A stretch of 64,000 bases of DNA from Marinactinospora thermotolerans DSM 45154 (GCF_900167435.1 NZ_FUWS01000002.1:483924-547923), one strand, 5' to 3'. Positions 54,233 to 62,973 are shown, counted from the first letter of the stretch. Notes: generated from the letters alone by a model not told the origin. Made by a program: numbers and translations.

Positions 54233-55279
54233 TCACACGCCCATGGCCACCGCCTCCGGAGCCGGCGTGAGGACGCGGCCCAGCGCGTTCGGCAGTGTCC
54301 GGACCAGCGTGGCCAGCTCCTCCAGGTCCTCTCCGACCAGCGCCTGGGGGCCGTCGCACAGGGCGGTCTCGGGGTGGGGGTGGACGTCGACGATGAGTCC
54401 GTCAGCGCCCACCGCGATCGCCGCGCGCGACAGCGGCAGCACCAGGTCGCGTCGGCCCCCCGAGTGCGACGGGTCGACGATCACCGGAAGGTGCGACAGG
54501 CGCTGGGCGACCGGGACCGCGCTGATGTCCAGGGTGTTGCGGGTGGCCTTCTCGAAGGTGCGGATGCCGCGTTCGCACAGCACGATGTCGAGGTTGCCGC
54601 GCTGGGCGATGTACTCCGCGGCCATCAGCCACTCCTCGATGGTGGAGCTCATCCCCCGCTTGAGCATGACCGGCCGGCCGGCGTCGCCGACGGCCTGAAG
54701 CAGCGCGAAGTTCTGCATGTTGCGGGTGCCGACCTGGAGCATGTCGGCGTAGGAGGCGACGAGTTCCACGTCCGCCGCGTCGACGACCTCGGTGACGATC
54801 GGCAGCCCCGTCTCCGCCCGCACGTCCGCCAGGATCCGCAGACCGGCCTCGCCCAGCCCCTGGAAGGCGTAGGGGGAGGTGCGCGGCTTGTAGGCGCCGC
54901 CACGGAGCAGCGCGGCACCGGCCGAACGCGCCATCAGGGCGGCCTTGAGCGTCTGTTCCGGCGTCTCCACCGCGCACGGGCCGGCGATCAACGTCATCCC
55001 ATCGCCGCCGATCGGCACGCCCGCGACGCTGACCACGGTCCGGCTGACGTGGTTCTCCCTGCTGACCAGCTTGTAGGGGGCCGAGATGCGCAGCACGTCG
55101 CTGACCCCGGGAAGGGCGCGCAGCCCCAGCCCCTCGAACCGCTCGACGTCGCCGACCAGGCCGATGATCGTCCGGCTCACGCCGCGCGTCACATAGGCCT
55201 CGCCCCCCGCCGCGGCCACCAGCTCGACGACGGCGTCGATGTTGTCGGAAGAGGCTTCGGGAGCCATCACGATGACCAT
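54233..55279 (-). CDS. aroF: 3-deoxy-7-phosphoheptulonate (DAHP) synthase, type I beta with regulatory N-domain
   Basis: First enzyme of the shikimate pathway: PEP plus erythrose 4-phosphate. The 348-residue protein has an N-terminal ferredoxin-like regulatory domain (about 1-70, MVIVMAPEASSDNIDAVVEL) as in Thermotoga DAHPS, then the catalytic barrel with LIAGPCAVE, KPRTSPYAFQGLG, LKRGMSSTIEEW and DPSHSGGRRD. The start is ATG 55279 with GAGGA 8 bases upstream. Its leader carries an aromatic attenuator. The M. tuberculosis gene at this locus, aroG, is a type II enzyme, so the family differs. Confidence 0.94.
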   Translation of the reverse strand: MVIVMAPEASSDNIDAVVELVAAAGGEAYVTRGVSRTIIGLVGDVERFEGLGLRALPGVSDVLRISAPYKLVSRENHVSRTVVSVAGVPIGGDGMTLIAGPCAVETPEQTLKAALMARSAGAALLRGGAYKPRTSPYAFQGLGEAGLRILADVRAETGLPIVTEVVDAADVELVASYADMLQVGTRNMQNFALLQAVGDAGRPVMLKRGMSSTIEEWLMAAEYIAQRGNLDIVLCERGIRTFEKATRNTLDISAVPVAQRLSHLPVIVDPSHSGGRRDLVLPLSRAAIAVGADGLIVDVHPHPETALCDGPQALVGEDLEELATLVRTLPNALGRVLTPAPEAVAMGV

Positions 55280-55330
55280 GTGCTTCGTCCTCAGCAATCG
55301 GTGTGAGATCGGGAAGAGCCGGAAAACGAA

Positions 55331-55362
55331 AAGAGCCCCGGGCCGTTCGGCCCGGGGCTCTT
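55331..55362 (-). terminator. Attenuator terminator in the DAHP synthase leader
   Basis: A 14-bp perfect stem (55331-55344 with 55349-55362), 4-base loop. On the minus strand it is followed by TTTTCGTTTT, a good U tract (55324-55333). It lies between the leader ORF and the aroF start, 52 bases upstream of the ATG. An alternative 6-bp pairing of 55348-55353 with 55414-55419 would disrupt it. Confidence 0.92.
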
Positions 55363-55377
55363 CGAAAGTCGTCCGTG

Positions 55378-55452
55378 TCAGCGCAGCGCTAGTCGGGCGA
55401 CCGTCCTACCCAAGGGCCGGTAGCCATAAAAGCGCCAAAACTTCCGCTGCAT
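55378..55452 (-). CDS. Aromatic leader peptide of DAHP synthase attenuator
   Basis: A 24-codon ORF beginning MQRKFWRFYGYRPLG and ending RLALR. Residues 5, 6, 8, 9 and 11 are Phe, Trp, Phe, Tyr and Tyr: five aromatic codons in seven. The stop TGA is 16 bases before the terminator hairpin. The ATG is 7 bases after a TATAGT box, so the message is probably leaderless. Ribosome stalling for lack of charged Phe, Trp or Tyr tRNA would favour readthrough into aroF. Function is inferred from the arrangement. Confidence 0.88.
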   Translation of the reverse strand: MQRKFWRFYGYRPLGRTVARLALR

Positions 55453-55459
55453 AACAGTG

Positions 55460-55465
55460 ACTATA
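55460..55465 (-). promoter_or_regulatory. -10 box of the DAHP synthase leader
   Basis: TATAGT on the minus strand, 5 of 6 matching the consensus, ending 7 bases before the leader-peptide ATG. No good -35 is visible at 17 bases. Confidence 0.7.
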
Positions 55466-55558
55466 GCGCACCTCGTTGTATCCGCCGCGACACCGGGGTC
55501 TGCTCGGGCGGGCCGGGGAAGCCTGGCAGGATTGCCGGGACGGCCACGAAGGAGAGCG

Positions 55559-56161
55559 ATGTCGCAGCATCGACTGCCCCCCGGACAGTACGAGCCACGC
55601 GAGTGGCCGGCCGTGCACTACGGGCCGGTGCCCCGTTTCCGTCCGCACCGTTGGGACCTGCGTGTCTACGGTGCGACACAGGATCCGCGAGGTCACCGCT
55701 GGACATGGCCGGAGTTCGCGGAGTTACCGGTCACCGAGGTGGTGGCCGACTTCCACTGTGTCACCAGGTTCACCATCCTCGACAGCCGATGGGGAGGGGT
55801 TCCGGCGACCAGGCTCGTCGAACTCGCGCCGCCGGCGCCGTCGGTCACCCACGTCATGGTGTGGGCGGAGTACGGCTACAGCGCCAACCTGCGCATCGAC
55901 GACTTCCTGCGCCCCGAGGTCCTGCTGGCGACGCACCGTGAGGGGCGGCCGCTCTCACCCGAGCACGGCCATCCGCTGCGGCTCGTGGTCCCGCACCTGT
56001 ACGCCTGGAAGAGCGTCAAGTGGCTGCGGGCGATCGAGTACCTGACCGCCGACCGCCGTGGCTTCTGGGAGGAGAGGGGGTACCACAACCTCGCCGACCC
56101 CTGGGCCGAGCAGCGCTACTCCTACCAGGAGGAACCGGGACAAGGTCCACCCTTGGTCTGA
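55559..56161 (+). CDS. Sulfite oxidase-like molybdopterin oxidoreductase (MsrP/YedY-like domain)
   Basis: A 200-residue single-domain protein of the oxidoreductase molybdopterin-binding family. DFHCVTRF near residue 68 carries the Cys expected to ligate molybdenum, and HLYAWKSVKWLRAIEYL is a typical later segment. No Tat signal or membrane anchor, so probably cytoplasmic, unlike E. coli MsrP. ATG 55559 with GAAGGAG 4 bases upstream. Divergent from the DAHP synthase gene. Substrate unknown. Confidence 0.9.
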   Translation: MSQHRLPPGQYEPREWPAVHYGPVPRFRPHRWDLRVYGATQDPRGHRWTWPEFAELPVTEVVADFHCVTRFTILDSRWGGVPATRLVELAPPAPSVTHVMVWAEYGYSANLRIDDFLRPEVLLATHREGRPLSPEHGHPLRLVVPHLYAWKSVKWLRAIEYLTADRRGFWEERGYHNLADPWAEQRYSYQEEPGQGPPLV

Positions 56162-56225
56162 AGCCGGTGCGGTGGCTCCCGAGAACGCCCCACCCGCCGT
56201 AGGCCGATCCTCTAGCTTGTGGCGC

Positions 56226-57398
56226 ATGGTCTATGTCGCGATCACCGCGGGCCTGATCGCCCTGGCCTGCTGTTGCGAGCTGCTGCGACGGGTGTCCGCC
56301 GAACGCAGCCGTGCCGCCGCGCCGGTCGCCGAGACGACGAGGAGCACCCTGGGCATCGCCGCGCTGGCGGCACCCGCGTTGCGCCAGGGGCTGCGCAGTG
56401 GTCCGGCGGGCAGGGCGGTGCGGCACCTGCGCGTACTGCTGGGGGCCCGCGCCGTCGCCATCGTCGACGCCGAAGGGCTCCTGGCCTGGGACGGCGCCGG
56501 GCCGGGATGCGTCGACGCCGTCGAACTCGCCCGGCCGGTCCTCGCGGGGGGCCGGCCCCAGACGCTGCCCCGGCCCTCCTGTGACGACTCGGCGTGTCCC
56601 CTGGGAAGCGGCGCCGTCGCCCCGCTCACGGTGGCCGACCGGGTGGTGGGGGCGCTGTTGGCGTTCGGCCGGCCCGGTGTGCCCGCGCTCACCGAGGCGA
56701 CGGTCGAGGTGGCCAGGTGGGCCTCGGGCCAACTCGAACTCGCGGATCTGGACCGGGTCCGCGCCCGGCTGGCCGACGCCCAATTGCGGGCGCTGCGGCT
56801 CCAGATCTCACCGCATTTCGTCTACAACTGCCTGACGACGATCGCCTCCTTCGTCCGCACCGATCCGGTGCGGGCCCGCGCCCTCCTGCTCGACTTCGCC
56901 GATTTCGCGCGGTACTCCTTCCGTAGTTCCCGCAACCTCACCACGCTGGAGGAGGAACTCCGGTCGATCGACCGCTACCTGGCCCTGGAACGGGCCCGCT
57001 TCGGTGGTCGGCTGAGCCTGAAGGTCCGGGTGGCTCCCGAGGTGCTCTCGGTGAAGGTCCCCTTCCTGTGCCTGCAACCACTGGTGGAGAACGCGATCCG
57101 GCACGGTCTGGAGACGCGGACGGGGACCGGCCTGGTCAGCCTGACCGCCCGTGACGCCGGTCCCGAGGCCCATATCAGCGTCGAGGACGACGGTGTGGGA
57201 ATGGATCCGGAACGTCTGCGCGCGATCCTCGCGGGGGAGGCCGCCGGGACGTCGGGGATCGGGCTGGCCAACGTCGACGAGCGGCTGCGCAACATGTTCG
57301 GCGACGCCTACGGGCTGGTCATCGAGACCGGGATCGGGATGGGGACCAAGGTGAACCTGCGTATTCCGAAATTCCGTCCCGAGGGGATGGGGGGATGA
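56226..57398 (+). CDS. LytS/YehU-type sensor histidine kinase
   Basis: A 390-residue kinase. One N-terminal membrane helix (about 3-21), a GAF-like region (about 60-175), then a His_kinase domain with ISPHFVYNCLTTIASF (phosphorylated His) and a GHKL ATPase with LVENAIRHGLE and DDGVGMD. The cognate LytTR regulator follows. Start ATG 56226 lacks a clear ribosome site; a TAGCTT box lies about 9 bases upstream, so a leaderless start is possible. Confidence 0.92.
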   Translation: MVYVAITAGLIALACCCELLRRVSAERSRAAAPVAETTRSTLGIAALAAPALRQGLRSGPAGRAVRHLRVLLGARAVAIVDAEGLLAWDGAGPGCVDAVELARPVLAGGRPQTLPRPSCDDSACPLGSGAVAPLTVADRVVGALLAFGRPGVPALTEATVEVARWASGQLELADLDRVRARLADAQLRALRLQISPHFVYNCLTTIASFVRTDPVRARALLLDFADFARYSFRSSRNLTTLEEELRSIDRYLALERARFGGRLSLKVRVAPEVLSVKVPFLCLQPLVENAIRHGLETRTGTGLVSLTARDAGPEAHISVEDDGVGMDPERLRAILAGEAAGTSGIGLANVDERLRNMFGDAYGLVIETGIGMGTKVNLRIPKFRPEGMGG

Positions 57399-57549
57399 GG
57401 GCGCTTGTCCTGCTTCCGGACGGAGTCGGGCGAGCCACCCGCAGGAATAAAAGGAAAAATGGGGCAAATAACAGTGCGGTAAATAGAGATCCCATCGCAT
57501 TACCGTAAAACGGTTGCGGCTGGCAGAAGGCTCGGACATTCTCAGTGGC
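57399..57549 (+). other. AT-rich spacer between kinase and regulator genes
   Basis: A 151-base gap whose centre (57445-57515) is markedly A-rich compared with the rest of the window. It contains inverted repeats CGGTAA (57477-57482) with TTACCG (57500-57505), and ACCGT-AAA-ACGGT (57502-57514). Possibly a separate promoter and operator for the regulator-symporter genes. Confidence 0.45.
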
Positions 57550-58284
57550 ATGCTCCGTGTCCTCGCAGTGGACGACGAGGTTCCGGCACTGGAGGAGATG
57601 GCCTACCTGCTTCGGCGTGACCCCCGTGTGGCCGATGTCGTCACGGCAAGCGACGCCACGACGGCGATGCGGCTCATCGGTGAGCGTGTCGCGGCCGGCC
57701 TCCTGGATGTCCTCTTCCTGGACATCCACATGCCGGGACCGAGCGGAATCGACATCGCCCGCTTCATCTCGGCGCTGCCCCGGCCCCCCGCCATCGTCTT
57801 CGTCACGGCCTACGAGGACCACGCGGTCACCGCCTTCGAGCTGCGCGCCGTCGACTACCTGCTCAAGCCCCTCAGGGAGGAGCGTCTCAGCGAGACCCTG
57901 GGACGCCTGACCCACGTCCACGCCCCCGACCCCTCGCCCGAGCGGGTGGCCGTGGAGCTCGCCGGGCGCACCCGCTTCATCTCACGCGCCGACATCTGGT
58001 ACGCCGAGGCCCGGGGAGACTACGTCAGGTTGCGCACCGCGGAGGGAAGCTACCTGATCCGCAGCACCCTCGGGGCGCTGGAACGCGCCTGGACCGGTGC
58101 CGGCTTCGTGCGCGTGCACCGGAGCATGTTGGTGGCCGCCCGGCATGTCTCAGAACTGCACTCCGACGGTACGAGGACCAGGGTGAAAGTCGGCGACGAG
58201 CTGCTGCCGGTGAGCCGTAGACAGACCCGCGAGGTACGCGATCGCCTCCTGCCGCCGCCGCCGGGGGAGGAAGAACCGGCGTGA
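57550..58284 (+). CDS. LytTR-family response regulator
   Basis: A 244-residue regulator: receiver domain (1-115) with D8/D9, phosphoacceptor D58 (FLDIHMPGPSG), T86 and K106, then a LytTR DNA-binding domain (about 135-235, RTRFISRADIWYAEARGDYVRLRT). Forms a two-component pair with the upstream kinase. Stop overlaps the next gene by GTGA. Likely controls the adjacent symporter. Confidence 0.93.
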   Translation: MLRVLAVDDEVPALEEMAYLLRRDPRVADVVTASDATTAMRLIGERVAAGLLDVLFLDIHMPGPSGIDIARFISALPRPPAIVFVTAYEDHAVTAFELRAVDYLLKPLREERLSETLGRLTHVHAPDPSPERVAVELAGRTRFISRADIWYAEARGDYVRLRTAEGSYLIRSTLGALERAWTGAGFVRVHRSMLVAARHVSELHSDGTRTRVKVGDELLPVSRRQTREVRDRLLPPPPGEEEPA

Positions 58285-58664
58285 GCGAGCCGCCCCTCCT
58301 CGACGGCGTGGCCACGAAGACACGGCGCAGTGTGGTCGCCGGTCCGGCCACCCGGCAGGCCCTGACGGAGCAGGGGGGAGCGCAGCCCCTCGCACCCGCG
58401 CCGCGCCGCGTGGTCGACATCGCCGCCCACATGCGCCACCAGCTCCTGTTGGGCGCGGCCTGTGTGCTGCCCTGCCTGCTCCTCGCCATGGGGGCGCCCC
58501 TGCTGTGCGGGGCCGTCCCGAGGCTCTTCGGCAGCCAGTTCGGCTGGGCCGTCTTCGTGATGTTCCTGCCGCAGCTCGCCCTGTTCTCGGTGGGATGCTA
58601 CGTGCGGATGGTCGAACGCGGTGAACAACGGTGCCGGTGCGCGACGCGACGGGACCTCCCGTGA
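58281..58664 (+). CDS. DUF485-like small membrane protein
   Basis: A 127-residue protein with a hydrophilic 50-residue N-terminus and two membrane helices (about 54-78 and 86-107), in the position occupied by YjcH/DUF485 proteins before acetate-type symporters. The N-terminal extension is longer than in YjcH. GTG start overlaps the regulator stop and its own stop overlaps the symporter start. Assignment rests on topology and context. Confidence 0.72.
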   Translation: MSEPPLLDGVATKTRRSVVAGPATRQALTEQGGAQPLAPAPRRVVDIAAHMRHQLLLGAACVLPCLLLAMGAPLLCGAVPRLFGSQFGWAVFVMFLPQLALFSVGCYVRMVERGEQRCRCATRRDLP

Positions 58665-60367
58665 CCTCACCGATGGGCGGTGCGCTGCTGGCGCTCACGG
58701 CTCTGCTGGCCACGCTCCTGGTCGTCGGCTACCTGACCCGTTCCCGCGCCACCTCCGACTTCAGCGTCGCCGTCCGCCCTGTGTCGTCGAGGTCGGCGGC
58801 GGCCGCGGTGTGCGGGGAGTTCCTCTCGGCGGTGCTGTTCCTGGGCTCCAGCGGCATCGTGCTGGCCTCCGGGGTGCGCGGCGCCTGGTTCTTCTCGGGG
58901 ATCGCCCTGGGCTATGTCCTGCTGGCCACGCTGGTGATCGCGCCCCTGCGACGCAGTGGCGCCTACAGTCCCTCCGACTTCGCGGAGTGGCGGCTGGGCT
59001 CGCGCGTGGCGCGCCGGATCGTCACCGCGAGCGTCGTGCTCGCCTCCGTGCTGTACCTGCTGGTGCAGTACGTCGCGGCCGGGATGCTCACCCGGGAGCT
59101 GACCCACGTGCCCGAATGGGGCGCCTGGGGTGCGCTCCTCGTCCTCACGCTGTCGGTCGTGCTCGGTTCGGCCGGGGGATCCAGCACGGGGTTCCAGGCC
59201 CTGCACTTCTGGTTCAAGCTGGTGGCCATCGGGCTGCCGGCCCTCGTGCTGGCCGGAGTGTGGTGGGGACACGGGGGGGACACCGGGACGATGTCGGGAC
59301 CGCCGGTGTTCCACGAGTCGATGGGGGTCGACATCGACCAGGGGCAGCACGTCGTGGTCTCCGAGTCGACCCTGGTGCGGGTCGAGGGACGGATCAACGG
59401 GGTCGCCTACACCGGCGAGGACGGCGCGGTCGTGTTGGAGCCCGGCATGTACGAGGTCGAGGGCGGGACCCGGATGTCCTTCGCCGAGGGAGCCCCCGTT
59501 CCCCACCGTTCCTTCCTGCCGGTGCTCGACACGGGGGAGTGGAACGGGGTGCACATGGGCCCCTTCACATGGGACGGGTATTCGATCTACCTCGCGCTGG
59601 TGCTGGGGGTCATCGGCCTTCCACAGTTCGTGGCCCGTTTCTACGGGACCACGGGGCCCAGATCGGCCCGCCGGACGCTCATCCTGGTACTCGCCCTGCT
59701 CTCGGTGTTCTCCGTGGCTCCGATCCTGCTCGGGGGACTCGGCCGCGTCCACACCCCCGACCTCCTGGTCACCGGCCGGCTGGACCTGTTGCCGTTGGAG
59801 CTGCCGAAGCGCCTCCTGCCGGGGTCCACCGGCATGGTGTTGACCGCGCTGCTCGCCGCGGGGGCCGCGGCGGCGGTGGTCACGGCGTCGGTCGCGTTGA
59901 CCTCCGCGGTCGCCGGGATGATCGCCCAGTGCGCGGGAGCCGGCGACCGCCGGGCCTTTTGGGGTGGGGCGGTCCTGGCCCTGGGCCTGCCGCTGGCCCT
60001 GATAGCGCTCGTTCCCGAGGTCACCGAGCTGGGCCTCAACGTGCTGGCATTGGTGGCGTTCCAGGTCAGCGCGGTGACCGTCGCCCCGCTCCTTCTCCTG
60101 GGGATCTGGTGGCGCGGTCTGACCGACGTGGGCGCCGCGTCGGGGGTGCTCTTCGGAATGGCCGGAACGGCCCTGTGCGTGAGCGCCGGGGCGCTGGGCT
60201 GGACGACGGACGTGGAGGGCGGAGCCGTCGCGCTGGCCCCGACGCTGTTCCTGTTCCCGCTCACGCTGGCCGTGATGGTCACCGTCTCCTGGTGCACCCG
60301 CCATCGGGTGCCCGCGGACGTGGACGAGAAGCTGGCCCGTATGCACCTGCCGGGTCATGCGTCCTGA
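58661..60367 (+). CDS. Sodium:solute symporter family transporter (ActP/MctC-like)
   Basis: A 568-residue carrier with about 13 membrane helices in the SSS family, resembling monocarboxylate or acetate permeases. Segments FLSAVLFLGSSGIVLASG and GLPQFVARFY are family-like. A hydrophilic insertion of about 80 residues (roughly 225-305) lies between helices. I chose GTG 58661, which overlaps the preceding stop as GTGA, over GTG 58631. Substrate unknown; control by the LytS/LytTR pair is likely. Confidence 0.88.
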   Translation: MTSPMGGALLALTALLATLLVVGYLTRSRATSDFSVAVRPVSSRSAAAAVCGEFLSAVLFLGSSGIVLASGVRGAWFFSGIALGYVLLATLVIAPLRRSGAYSPSDFAEWRLGSRVARRIVTASVVLASVLYLLVQYVAAGMLTRELTHVPEWGAWGALLVLTLSVVLGSAGGSSTGFQALHFWFKLVAIGLPALVLAGVWWGHGGDTGTMSGPPVFHESMGVDIDQGQHVVVSESTLVRVEGRINGVAYTGEDGAVVLEPGMYEVEGGTRMSFAEGAPVPHRSFLPVLDTGEWNGVHMGPFTWDGYSIYLALVLGVIGLPQFVARFYGTTGPRSARRTLILVLALLSVFSVAPILLGGLGRVHTPDLLVTGRLDLLPLELPKRLLPGSTGMVLTALLAAGAAAAVVTASVALTSAVAGMIAQCAGAGDRRAFWGGAVLALGLPLALIALVPEVTELGLNVLALVAFQVSAVTVAPLLLLGIWWRGLTDVGAASGVLFGMAGTALCVSAGALGWTTDVEGGAVALAPTLFLFPLTLAVMVTVSWCTRHRVPADVDEKLARMHLPGHAS

Positions 60368-60373
60368 CACAGG

Positions 60374-60420
60374 GGATGACCGTTCATCGTCCGAGGATGA
60401 CCGTTCGGCGTGAACCGTTC
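60374..60420. promoter_or_regulatory. Tandem LytTR-type binding sites
   Basis: Direct repeat GGATGACCGTTC at 60374-60385 and 60395-60406, 21 bases apart. Each core, ACCGTTCAT and ACCGTTCGG, matches the LytTR consensus [TA][AC][CA]GTTN[AG][TG]. A third, imperfect ACCGTTC is at 60414-60420. They lie directly after the symporter stop. Confidence 0.6.
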
Positions 60421-60927
60421 CCCGCGTGGCGACGCCGCCGCACCGCCCGCCGATCAGACGCCCCGAACCTCTCCGCGGGCCCCCCACTGGGCCTAGTGTG
60501 ATGCCACAGGACGGGCCGGAGAGGAACGAACCGGCCTGGACCGACCGGAACCGGCTCAGCCCGGAACCGGATGAACAGGGGGAGGAACGGCGCCGCGCTC
60601 CAGACGGCCGGGGAACCGTCGGAGCGAAGAGGGGAACGGCGCCGGAAGGAGCCGCCCGGGCGCCACGAGGGTGGAGCCCGGGCGGTACCGTCGTGCCGGA
60701 ATCCGCCGACGCGGGCCCGGCCACGACGGGAACCCCCTCAGGGGGACGAGGTCCGGTGCGTCGGGACGCTCACCCCCGGTACGCGGGCCCCGCTTCGGGC
60801 TCACGGGGCCGCCGGCCCGCGTTACCGGAGACCGCCCCCGAAACCACGGGCGTCCGGCCGGCGAGAGGCCGGGCGAAGACGGCGCTGGAAGCCGGGCGAC
60901 AGAAGGCGTCCTTCCCGCGGGCGGACC
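60421..60927. other. Unassigned 507-base region between symporter and pknL
   Basis: No recognisable gene. A TAGTGT box (60494-60499) on the plus strand precedes an ATG at 60501 that opens an Arg/Pro-rich frame of about 189 codons running antisense into the end of pknL to 61070. Its third-position GC is lower than that of neighbouring genes and it has no family resemblance, so I do not call it a gene. The LytTR sites just upstream make a plus-strand transcript here conceivable. Confidence 0.35.
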
Positions 60928-62847
60928 TCAGTCGTCGTCGCCGCCACGTCCACGGCCCCTGTCGCCGCCCCCGAACGGGGTCGCCCAGATCTGGACCTCA
61001 CTGCCCTTCTCCGCCTCGCCTTGGGGGGAGTACTCGGTCACCCGGTCGCCCAGGATCCGGTGGACGGTGACGGTGAAGCCCAGCTCCTCCAGCTTCTTCT
61101 TCGCGTCGTCGACCTTCCACCCGGTGATGTCGGGGATCTCGACCTGTTCGGGGCCCGAAGAGACGGTGAGGGTGACGGTCACCCCCTTCTCGACCCCCGC
61201 GCCCTCGCCGGGGCTCTGCTCCATGACCTGTCCGGCGGGAACGTCGTCGCTGGGCTTCTGGGTGACGTCCACCTGCAGCCCCTTGTCCTCCAGCAGGCTC
61301 CTGGCCTCGTCCTGGTCACGGCCGACGACGTCGGGCAACTCGAAGCCGGCGCTGACCGTCAGGGTCACCGCCTCCTCGCGATCGGCCTGCTCGCCGCTTT
61401 CGGGGTCGGAGGACAGCACCGTCCCGGACTTCTGGTCGTAGGAGACCGTCGTCTCCTCCTCGATCAGGGTGATGCCGTTGTCCTCCAGCAGGGTGCGCGC
61501 CTCTTCGACGGGCTTGCCCACGACATCGGGCATCTCGACGCTCTGGGGTCCCTTGGACAGGGCCACCGTCACGGTCTCGCCCGGAAGGAGTCGGCCGTTG
61601 GCCGCCGGAGTCGACTCGGCGATCGCGTCGATCTCGGCCTCGTCGCTGTAGACGGCCTCCTCGGCCACCTCCAATTTCAGACCGTGGCTGGCCAGCTCCT
61701 GTTGGGCCTGCTCGCGCGACATCCCCACCAGGTCGGGGACGCTCTCGTAGCGACCGAGCAGCATCCACCAGCCGAAGCCCAGCAGGGCCACCAGCACCAG
61801 GGAGCCGACGAGCAGGATCGGCAGGTTCGCGCCGGGGCCGCTCCGTCGCCGTCGGTGGCCGGAGCCCTCGGAGGCGAGGCCGATCTCATCGAGGTCGACG
61901 ACGAGGGTCCGGTTGAGCTCGCTGTCCCCGCTCTCGGGCACTCCTGTGGAGGAGGCCCCCGGGGCATGGCCGACCATCGTCCCGTTGGGGCCGGTGCCGC
62001 CTCCCAGGGCCTGGTGGACCTCGAACAACGAGGCGAGGAACCGGCCGGCGTCCGCGGGACGGTAGTCGGGGTTGCGCTCGGTGGCCCGGAGCACGAGCTC
62101 GTCCACCTCGGGCGGGATGCCGGGGACGATGTGGGAGGGGGGAGGGACGTCCTCGTTGACGTGCTGGTAGGCCACGGTGATGGCGTTCTCGCCGGTGTGC
62201 GGCTGCTCGCCGGTGAGAAGCTCGTACAGCATGATGCCCGCGGCGTAGACGTCGCTGCGGGCGTCGGCCAGGCTCTGCGAGATCTGCTCGGGGGACAGGT
62301 AGGCCGCCGTGCCCATCAGGGTCCCGGTCCTGGTCAGCTCTTGCTGCGTCGCCTCGATGACCCGGGCCAGGCCGAAGTCCACGACCTTGACGCGCCCCTC
62401 CTGGTCGATCAGGACGTTCTCGGGCTTGACGTCACGGTGCACCATGCCGGCGCGATGCGCCGCGCCCAGGGCGGCCAGCACCGGGATCATGACCTGCAAC
62501 GCCTCGACGGGGGAGAAGCGCCCGCGGGCCGTCAACACGTCGCGCAGCGTACGACCGGGAACGTACTCCATGGCCAGGAAGACGCGCCCCTGGTCGGTCC
62601 CCTGGTCGTAGACCTGGACCACGTTGGGATGGGACAGCTTGGCCACGGCGTGCGCCTCGTTGATGAAGCGGCGCACGAAGGTGGGGTCCTGGGCGAGCGA
62701 GGTGTGCATGACCTTCAACGCGACACGCCGGTCCAGCCGGAGGTCGTGCGCAAGGTAGACCGTCGCCATGCCTCCACCCGCCAGGCGCGCCTCGATGGAG
62801 TAGCGATGGTCGAGGGTCGCGCCAACGAGCGGGTCCGCAGTCGTCAT
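60928..62847 (-). CDS. pknL: PASTA-domain serine/threonine protein kinase PknL-like
   Basis: A 639-residue transmembrane kinase. Cytoplasmic kinase domain (about 10-275) with GGGMATVY, VALK, HRDVKPEN and DFGLA; a juxtamembrane linker; one membrane helix (about 350-372); then four PASTA repeats (VPDLVG, MPDVVG, LPDVVG, IPDITG) outside that should bind peptidoglycan fragments. It ends in an Asp/Gly/Arg-rich tail. ATG 62847; weak ribosome site. Position matches Rv2176. Confidence 0.94.
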   Translation of the reverse strand: MTTADPLVGATLDHRYSIEARLAGGGMATVYLAHDLRLDRRVALKVMHTSLAQDPTFVRRFINEAHAVAKLSHPNVVQVYDQGTDQGRVFLAMEYVPGRTLRDVLTARGRFSPVEALQVMIPVLAALGAAHRAGMVHRDVKPENVLIDQEGRVKVVDFGLARVIEATQQELTRTGTLMGTAAYLSPEQISQSLADARSDVYAAGIMLYELLTGEQPHTGENAITVAYQHVNEDVPPPSHIVPGIPPEVDELVLRATERNPDYRPADAGRFLASLFEVHQALGGGTGPNGTMVGHAPGASSTGVPESGDSELNRTLVVDLDEIGLASEGSGHRRRRSGPGANLPILLVGSLVLVALLGFGWWMLLGRYESVPDLVGMSREQAQQELASHGLKLEVAEEAVYSDEAEIDAIAESTPAANGRLLPGETVTVALSKGPQSVEMPDVVGKPVEEARTLLEDNGITLIEEETTVSYDQKSGTVLSSDPESGEQADREEAVTLTVSAGFELPDVVGRDQDEARSLLEDKGLQVDVTQKPSDDVPAGQVMEQSPGEGAGVEKGVTVTLTVSSGPEQVEIPDITGWKVDDAKKKLEELGFTVTVHRILGDRVTEYSPQGEAEKGSEVQIWATPFGGGDRGRGRGGDDD

Positions 62848-62973
62848 GTCCACGAGGGTGAGTTTACGGGCGATCGCGACGATGCGGGCGGGTCGTGGCC
62901 GCGTGCCGCCACGAAACGCGGAGGCCACGGGCGGGGGCCGGCCCCGATCCGCCCGCGACCGGGAGGACGTCGC

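Noticed and set aside
60501-61070. A 189-codon plus-strand ORF following the LytTR sites
   Set aside because: Arg/Pro low complexity, modest third-position GC, overlaps the certain pknL gene; kept only as an unassigned region.
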